64,000 nucleotides of DNA from the NCBI RefSeq assembly GCF_042658685.1, contig NZ_JBHSQY010000031.1. One strand, given 5' to 3'. The position numbers and the translations under genes were made by a program. The stretch is from Macrococcoides bohemicum. GTDB taxonomy: Bacteria > Bacillota > Bacilli > Staphylococcales > Staphylococcaceae. This document shows positions 60,258 through 64,000 of the stretch, one piece after another (positions within the stretch are counted from its first letter, which is position 1; each line of letters starts with the position of its first letter). The notes under the pieces were generated by a model. The model saw only the letters and a program-made list of their open reading frames with translations, had not been told where the DNA came from and searched no databases.

Positions 60258-60282
60258 AGGGGTAACTAAAAGGTAATTGAAT
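60258..60282 (+). repeat. Flanking direct repeat, right copy
   Basis: This copy agrees at 21 of 25 positions with 57746-57770 and follows a CCCCTAGGGG palindrome (60253-60262). It lies between the C39-like operon and the rpsI terminator. Confidence 0.5.
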
Positions 60283-60291
60283 ACATCAATA

Positions 60292-60335
60292 AAACCACAA
60301 AAAAGCACTCTTTGGAATAATCCAAAGAGTGCTTT
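60292..60335 (-). terminator. Terminator of the ribosomal-protein operon
   Basis: The arms 60302-60316 and 60321-60335 pair perfectly over 15 bp around ATAA (core GCACTCTTTGG). The minus strand then reads TTTTGTGGTTTT. Confidence 0.92.
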
Positions 60336-60357
60336 AAACGTTGATTCAATTGAACAC

Positions 60358-60406
60358 AAATTGCTGACGCAATTTGCGTACCAAATCTGTAAGCGAACAA
60401 GTTCGC
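60358..60406. repeat. Two small hairpins between rpsI and its terminator
   Basis: AAATTGC-TGAC-GCAATTT (60358-60375) and GCGAAC-AA-GTTCGC (60393-60406) are perfect inverted repeats in the rpsI 3' untranslated region. They may protect the mRNA 3' end; no T tracts follow. Confidence 0.55.
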
Positions 60407-60420
60407 AACAGCTTTGGCAA

Positions 60421-60813
60421 TTAACGTTTTGAGAACTGTGGTGAACGACGAGCGCCTTTAAGACCTGGCTTCTTACGTTCTTTCATACGTGGGTCACGTG
60501 TTAACATGCCTGCGCGTTTTAATGATCCACGGTACTCAGGATCTGCTTCTAATAATGCACGAGAAATACCATGACGGATTGCTTGTGCTTGTCCAGTTAA
60601 ACCGCCACCTTTAACGTTTACTAAAACGTCATAGTTACCTTTAGTTTCAGTAATATCGAATGGTTGGTTTAAGTCTAAGATTAATGATTCGAATGGTAAG
60701 TAGTCACGTACGTCACGGTTGTTGATTGTGATGTTTCCTTCTCCAGGAATTAAACGAACACGTGCTACTGAATGTTTACGACGGCCTGTGCCTTTATATT
60801 CAACTTGTGCCAA
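60421..60813 (-). CDS. rpsI: 30S ribosomal protein S9 (uS9)
   Basis: A 130-residue protein of normal length. It begins AQVEYKGTGRRKHSVARVRL and ends ARRSPQFSKR, whose C-terminal Arg reaches the ribosomal P site. Translation starts at TTG (60813-60811), 8 bases after GGAGG; there is no ATG in place. It is 19 bases downstream of rplM in the standard L13-S9 operon. Confidence 0.97.
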   Translation of the reverse strand: MAQVEYKGTGRRKHSVARVRLIPGEGNITINNRDVRDYLPFESLILDLNQPFDITETKGNYDVLVNVKGGGLTGQAQAIRHGISRALLEADPEYRGSLKRAGMLTRDPRMKERKKPGLKGARRSPQFSKR

Positions 60814-60832
60814 TGTATTGTCCTCCTCTTAA

Positions 60833-61270
60833 TTAACCACGTAACTCGTAGTTTTCAGGTTGTTGTGCTGCATGTGGATGCTCTGCTCCAGCATAAACAT
60901 GTAATTTTTTGAACATTTTGTCGCCTAAAGAACCTTTTGGTAACATACCTTTAATTGATGTTTCCATTAAACGAACTGGGTTTTTCTCACGTAATTCACC
61001 AGCTGAGATTGATTTAATTCCACCTGGGTGTAATGAGTGACGGTAGTAAATTTTGTCTTCAGCTTTATTACCTGATAAATAGATTTTTTCAGCGTTAATT
61101 AAGATAACGTGATCTCCACAATCTACGTGTGGTGTGAATGTTGGTTTATGTTTACCGCGTAAGATTGATGCAACTTCTGATGAAAGGCGACCCATAGTCT
61201 TACCTTCAGCATCAATTACGTACCATTTGCGGTCGATGTTTGCTTCGTTTGCCATGAATGTTTGACGCAT
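60833..61270 (-). CDS. rplM: 50S ribosomal protein L13 (uL13)
   Basis: A 145-residue protein. The N-terminus MRQTFMANEANIDRKWYVIDAEGKTMGRL and the conserved YYRHSLHPGGIKSI, KGMLPKGSLG and AEHPHAAQQPENYELRG are all present. AGGAGG lies 8 bases before the ATG. It is first in the rplM-rpsI operon, behind a structured leader that may be the L13 autoregulatory element. Confidence 0.97.
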   Translation of the reverse strand: MRQTFMANEANIDRKWYVIDAEGKTMGRLSSEVASILRGKHKPTFTPHVDCGDHVILINAEKIYLSGNKAEDKIYYRHSLHPGGIKSISAGELREKNPVRLMETSIKGMLPKGSLGDKMFKKLHVYAGAEHPHAAQQPENYELRG

Positions 61271-61299
61271 TATATTTTCCTCCTAAAATAAAAAAATTC

Positions 61300-61413
61300 C
61301 CTCTGAATCCTGCTTATATATCTGTAACACAATAAGTTTCCGGGGCTTATTGTCGTGGTTGATATTAAACAATACCGTTGTCTATCTTATAACATTTTAA
61401 GGGTGTTTGTCAA
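61300..61413 (-). promoter_or_regulatory. rplM promoter and L13 leader
   Basis: On the minus strand TTGACA (61413-61408), a 16-base spacer and TATAAG (61391-61386) form a strong promoter. The 100-base leader contains ACAATAAG (61353-61346) pairing with CTTATTGT (61336-61329) over a GC-rich loop CCCCGGAAA. Firmicutes are known to carry an L13-binding autoregulatory leader at this place, so this hairpin is the likely site. Confidence 0.72.
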
Positions 61414-61466
61414 TCTTATTCCCAAATTCTTTTTATTTATTTTTATTACTATTCGTTATAACGGAT

Positions 61467-62285
61467 TTAAGATTGTTGTATTAATTGTCTACGCGTTGGT
61501 TTAAGTGTAATGGTTGACCCTTTCGGTATATCTTGTGCGAGTTCTTCCGGTGACAGATAGATCTTTTCTAAATATAATCCTGCAGCTGGCGCTGTCTTTC
61601 CTGCTTTCGTTCTATCACTGGCTGCAATGATCTCGGGTATTTCTGAGCCTTGTCTTTTCCCTCGTCCTACGTCCATTAAGAAATGCACCATAATACGGAC
61701 CATGTTATAAAGAAAGCCGCTTCCAATGACGAAGAATTCATAACCTGTATCAGTTTCTATCACTTCAAATTTATACATCGTGCGTTCTTTATTCTCGATT
61801 TCTGTCTTCGCTGAACAAAACGATGTAAAGTCATGTATACCAATGAAGAATTGTGCCGCTTCATTCATCTTACGCGTATCTAATGTTTCAGTAATATGCG
61901 TTTCAATGCCCCTTTTCAACACATCTCTATGAGGAGCTTTATATACTTTATAGCGATACGCTTTTCCTACACAGTCATAACGTGAATGAAAATCTGCATT
62001 AATCTTTGTTACTTCATTGATATATATATCATCTGGTAATGCAGAATTAAAGGCATGTTGCCATTTATTTGTAGGTAGTGACAATGGTGTATCGAAATGG
62101 GCGTACTGCATCAATGCATGTACACCCTTATCTGTTCGAGATGACGGATGAATTCTGATAAAATCTTTATGCATGCGTTTTAATATACGTTCTAATTCAT
62201 ACTGCACGGTGCGTCCTTCATTCTGAATTTGAAATCCTTGAAAGTCTGCACCGTTATATGAGAGTTGTAACAATATGCGTTCCAT
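61467..62285 (-). CDS. truA: tRNA pseudouridine(38-40) synthase TruA
   Basis: A 272-residue enzyme. The catalytic Asp is in HPSSRTDKGVHALMQYAHFDT near residue 52, preceded by the N-terminal YNGADFQGFQIQ. C-terminal motifs include FLYNMVRIMVHFLMDVGRGK and KTAPAAGLYLEKI. It modifies uridines 38-40 of the anticodon arm. The ATG follows the ecfT stop immediately (TAAATG), so it is the last gene of the ecfA1-ecfA2-ecfT-truA operon, a common Firmicute order. Confidence 0.96.
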   Translation of the reverse strand: MERILLQLSYNGADFQGFQIQNEGRTVQYELERILKRMHKDFIRIHPSSRTDKGVHALMQYAHFDTPLSLPTNKWQHAFNSALPDDIYINEVTKINADFHSRYDCVGKAYRYKVYKAPHRDVLKRGIETHITETLDTRKMNEAAQFFIGIHDFTSFCSAKTEIENKERTMYKFEVIETDTGYEFFVIGSGFLYNMVRIMVHFLMDVGRGKRQGSEIPEIIAASDRTKAGKTAPAAGLYLEKIYLSPEELAQDIPKGSTITLKPTRRQLIQQS

Positions 62286-63089
62286 TTATGTGATGCTCCT
62301 TAATATGAATATAATAATACCAATCGGTATAATTGAAAGTATCGCCATTGTATCTTTCAACTGCCATTTAAGCTGTCGATATTTTGTGCGACCAGTATCT
62401 CCTTTATATCCTCTCACTTCCATGGCAATCGCTAAATCATCTGCGCGTTTAAATGCTGATACAAATAACGGAATAAGCAATGGTCCAATTGCTTTGAAGC
62501 GTTGCAATGCGTTCCCACTCGATAAATCACTACCGCGAGACATTTGTGCTTTCATTACTTTCTGCGTTTCATCCATCAATGTTGGAATAAACCGAAGAGC
62601 AATAGACATCATTAGCGCAAGTTCATGTACAGGTAACTTTATTTTCTTGAATGGATTTAATATTGACTCAATTGCATCAGTCAAAGCGATTGGACTTGTC
62701 GTCAGTGTCATCACTGTCGATAAGAAGATAATAATAATAAAGCGAAATGAAATCATTATCCCCATCAATACACCATCCAATTGAATATTAAATATTCCAA
62801 AGTCAAATAATGTTCTTCCGCCTTTCGTCAAAAAGACATGCATTAAGAATGTGAAAATGATTAAAAAGAGAATAGGTTTAATGCCATTGAAAACAAACAT
62901 AAACTTAAGATTGGATAACTTAATAATGAAAAATACCAATAAAAAACCAAACAGATAACCATACCAGTTATCCATAAAGAATACGAGTATCGTCATAACA
63001 AATACAAAGATCAACTTCGCTCTCGGATCTAACGAATGTACGAAAGATTCAATTGGGACAAATCTACCAAGAATCATTTTATCAAGCAT
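62286..63089 (-). CDS. ecfT: Energy-coupling factor transporter transmembrane protein EcfT
   Basis: A 267-residue membrane protein with about five or six helices. The C-terminal coupling motifs, each with an Ala-Arg-Gly-like core, are represented by MSRGSD (near 183) and MEVRGYKG (near 230), which dock the two ATPases. It forms the shared vitamin/metal importer module with EcfA1 and EcfA2 and various S-proteins. The frame runs 43 codons upstream into ecfA2; the ATG at 63089 follows GGAGGG and overlaps the ecfA2 stop by 8 bases. Confidence 0.95.
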   Translation of the reverse strand: MLDKMILGRFVPIESFVHSLDPRAKLIFVFVMTILVFFMDNWYGYLFGFLLVFFIIKLSNLKFMFVFNGIKPILFLIIFTFLMHVFLTKGGRTLFDFGIFNIQLDGVLMGIMISFRFIIIIFLSTVMTLTTSPIALTDAIESILNPFKKIKLPVHELALMMSIALRFIPTLMDETQKVMKAQMSRGSDLSSGNALQRFKAIGPLLIPLFVSAFKRADDLAIAMEVRGYKGDTGRTKYRQLKWQLKDTMAILSIIPIGIIIFILRSIT

Positions 63090-63936
63090 GGCTTTCCCTC
63101 CATTCTTGGTACATTGCATTAAACGCTTCAATCGAAAGCGCAGTGTATGGCAATTTAATATTATATTTTGTTTCAAACTTTCTTTGTAACTGTGTAATTT
63201 CAGGTGGATGAATATCAAAGTGTGTTAAATCTTTACTGAATATTTCTTGGGGTGTGCCTTGATTTACTACCTTCCCTTGATGCATCACATATAAATAATC
63301 AGCACGGGCTGCCTGGTCCATTTGATGTGTAACTAATATAACAGTGATCCCTAATTCTTGCTGCAGCTGATGAAACAAAGACATAATTTCTTGTTGTCCT
63401 CTCGGATCAAGCCCGGCTGTTGGTTCATCAACGATTAGTACATCAGGTTTCATCGCAAGTACACCCATTATTGCAACACGTCGCATTTGCCCTCCAGAGA
63501 GCTCAAACGGGCTTTTATGAAGTATAGATTCATCCATACCAAATAAATTAAATAGTTCACGTGCGCGTGCCTCAGCATCTTTTTCAGCTATGCCATAGTT
63601 CATAGGACCAAACATTATATCTTTTAGCACAGTTTCTTCAAATAATTGCTGCTCTGCAAACTGAAAGACCATCCCGACTTTTTTACGGATAGGTTTAAGA
63701 TGTTTATTCTTCGTTTTATGACTAATAACTTGTCCATCAATATCGATGTTACCTTCTGTCGGTTTAATCAGTGCATTTAAATGCTGAATCACAGTAGATT
63801 TACCTGATCCAGTATGTCCGATAATCGCATAAAATTTATTCTCAATAAAGGTCATATTAATGTCTGTTAAAGCACGAACTTCAAAAGGAGTGTTTTTAGA
63901 ATAATGAAAACCAACGTTGTTTAATTGTATCTTCAT
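63082..63936 (-). CDS. ecfA2: Energy-coupling factor ATPase EcfA2
   Basis: A 284-residue ATPase. Walker A GHTGSGKST near residue 40, Q-loop FQFAEQQLFEETV, signature LSGGQMRRVAIMG, Walker B VLIVDEPTAGLD and His switch VTHQMDQ are complete. The C-terminal domain (about 220-284) makes the ATPase dimer. The Phe-Gln-Phe-Ala-Glu segment is typical of EcfA2 rather than EcfA1. Its start overlaps the ecfA1 stop by 4 bases (ATGA). Confidence 0.95.
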   Translation of the reverse strand: MKIQLNNVGFHYSKNTPFEVRALTDINMTFIENKFYAIIGHTGSGKSTVIQHLNALIKPTEGNIDIDGQVISHKTKNKHLKPIRKKVGMVFQFAEQQLFEETVLKDIMFGPMNYGIAEKDAEARARELFNLFGMDESILHKSPFELSGGQMRRVAIMGVLAMKPDVLIVDEPTAGLDPRGQQEIMSLFHQLQQELGITVILVTHQMDQAARADYLYVMHQGKVVNQGTPQEIFSKDLTHFDIHPPEITQLQRKFETKYNIKLPYTALSIEAFNAMYQEWRESHA

Positions 63937-64000
63937 AGTTTCTTAAGCAACTCCTCTGTTGTTATAAATTCATTCTGATTAAATAATAGTCGATTTACTT
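63933..64000 (-). CDS. ecfA1: Energy-coupling factor ATPase EcfA1, C-terminal end
   Basis: The last 21 codons before the TGA at 63935-63933 read VNRLLFNQNEFITTEELLKKL, like the C-terminus of EcfA1. The gene starts outside the window. Position, strand and 4-base overlap with ecfA2 support the call. Confidence 0.85.
   Translation of the reverse strand, partial: VNRLLFNQNEFITTEELLKKL

Noticed and set aside
60253..60262. Terminator at CCCCTAGGGG
   Set aside because: The palindrome has no loop and no T tract; it is treated as part of the repeat neighbourhood.

Overview
The window is a stretch of AT-rich chromosome from a low-GC Gram-positive coccus of the family Staphylococcaceae. Gene content fits Macrococcus or the sciuri-type staphylococci (Mammaliicoccus) better than Staphylococcus aureus, but this is inferred from protein resemblance by eye. 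The evidence is an IsaB-like secreted antigen, a staphylococcal-type formate dehydrogenase with a DUF1641 partner, a Bce-type peptide-antibiotic module, and the rplM-rpsI / truA / ecf order. I see no insertion sequence, prophage, CRISPR array, tRNA or rRNA gene.

Layout. 0-9.3 kb: end of a cold-shock gene, corA, a YVTN-type beta-propeller lipoprotein, a nitronate monooxygenase-like flavoenzyme, an APC amino-acid exchanger, and pyruvate phosphate dikinase with its regulatory kinase/phosphatase. 9.3-13.9 kb: a four-gene Bce-type module (response regulator, sensor kinase, ABC ATPase, FtsX-like permease) between two related hairpins. 13.9-19 kb: a membrane-anchored cytochrome b5-like protein, an endonuclease/exonuclease/phosphatase-family enzyme, and a glucose/maltose-type PTS EIICBA divergent from a LacI regulator, with one matching operator at each promoter. 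19-31 kb: housekeeping genes (ybaN, argS under a T-box with an Arg CGC specifier, an SdpI-like protein, tyrA, an aldolase, small enzymes, tcyP, a membrane MutS-like ATPase).

31-44 kb is rich in metal and redox genes. It holds an orphan MalK-type ATPase; a csoR-copA-copZ operon whose promoter spacer is a CsoR-type operator; a SulP/USP pair; a second metal operon (P-type ATPase with CPG instead of CPC, a mini heavy-metal-binding protein, a Crp/Fnr regulator with a His/Cys-rich N-terminus) preceded by a perfect FNR-type box; an ABC exporter; isaB; and an SQR-like flavoprotein lacking one expected cysteine. 44-50.7 kb: an FtsX-type ABC exporter with a CHY zinc-finger protein, an epimerase, an Old Yellow Enzyme with two decayed flavoenzyme genes beside it, a thioredoxin-like protein and a PaiB-like protein. 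51-55.5 kb: formate dehydrogenase, DUF1641, DoxX and CsbD genes. 55.7-57.7 kb: a sortase-type coiled-coil surface protein and a frameshifted membrane-protein pseudogene. 57.8-60 kb: an accessory operon (BtrH/C39-like cysteine hydrolase, stand-alone GyrI-like protein, AraC-GyrI regulator) between imperfect direct repeats. 60.4-64 kb: conserved core genes rpsI, rplM, truA, ecfT, ecfA2 and the tail of ecfA1.

The three places most worth a second look are the FNR-box / CPG-ATPase / Crp operon (37.1-40.0 kb), the C39-GyrI-AraC island (57.7-60.3 kb), and the SQR-like protein with the missing cysteine (42.6-43.8 kb). Many start codons were moved downstream to match Shine-Dalgarno spacing, because the longest open frames often begin at a GTG or TTG lying inside the ribosome-binding site.
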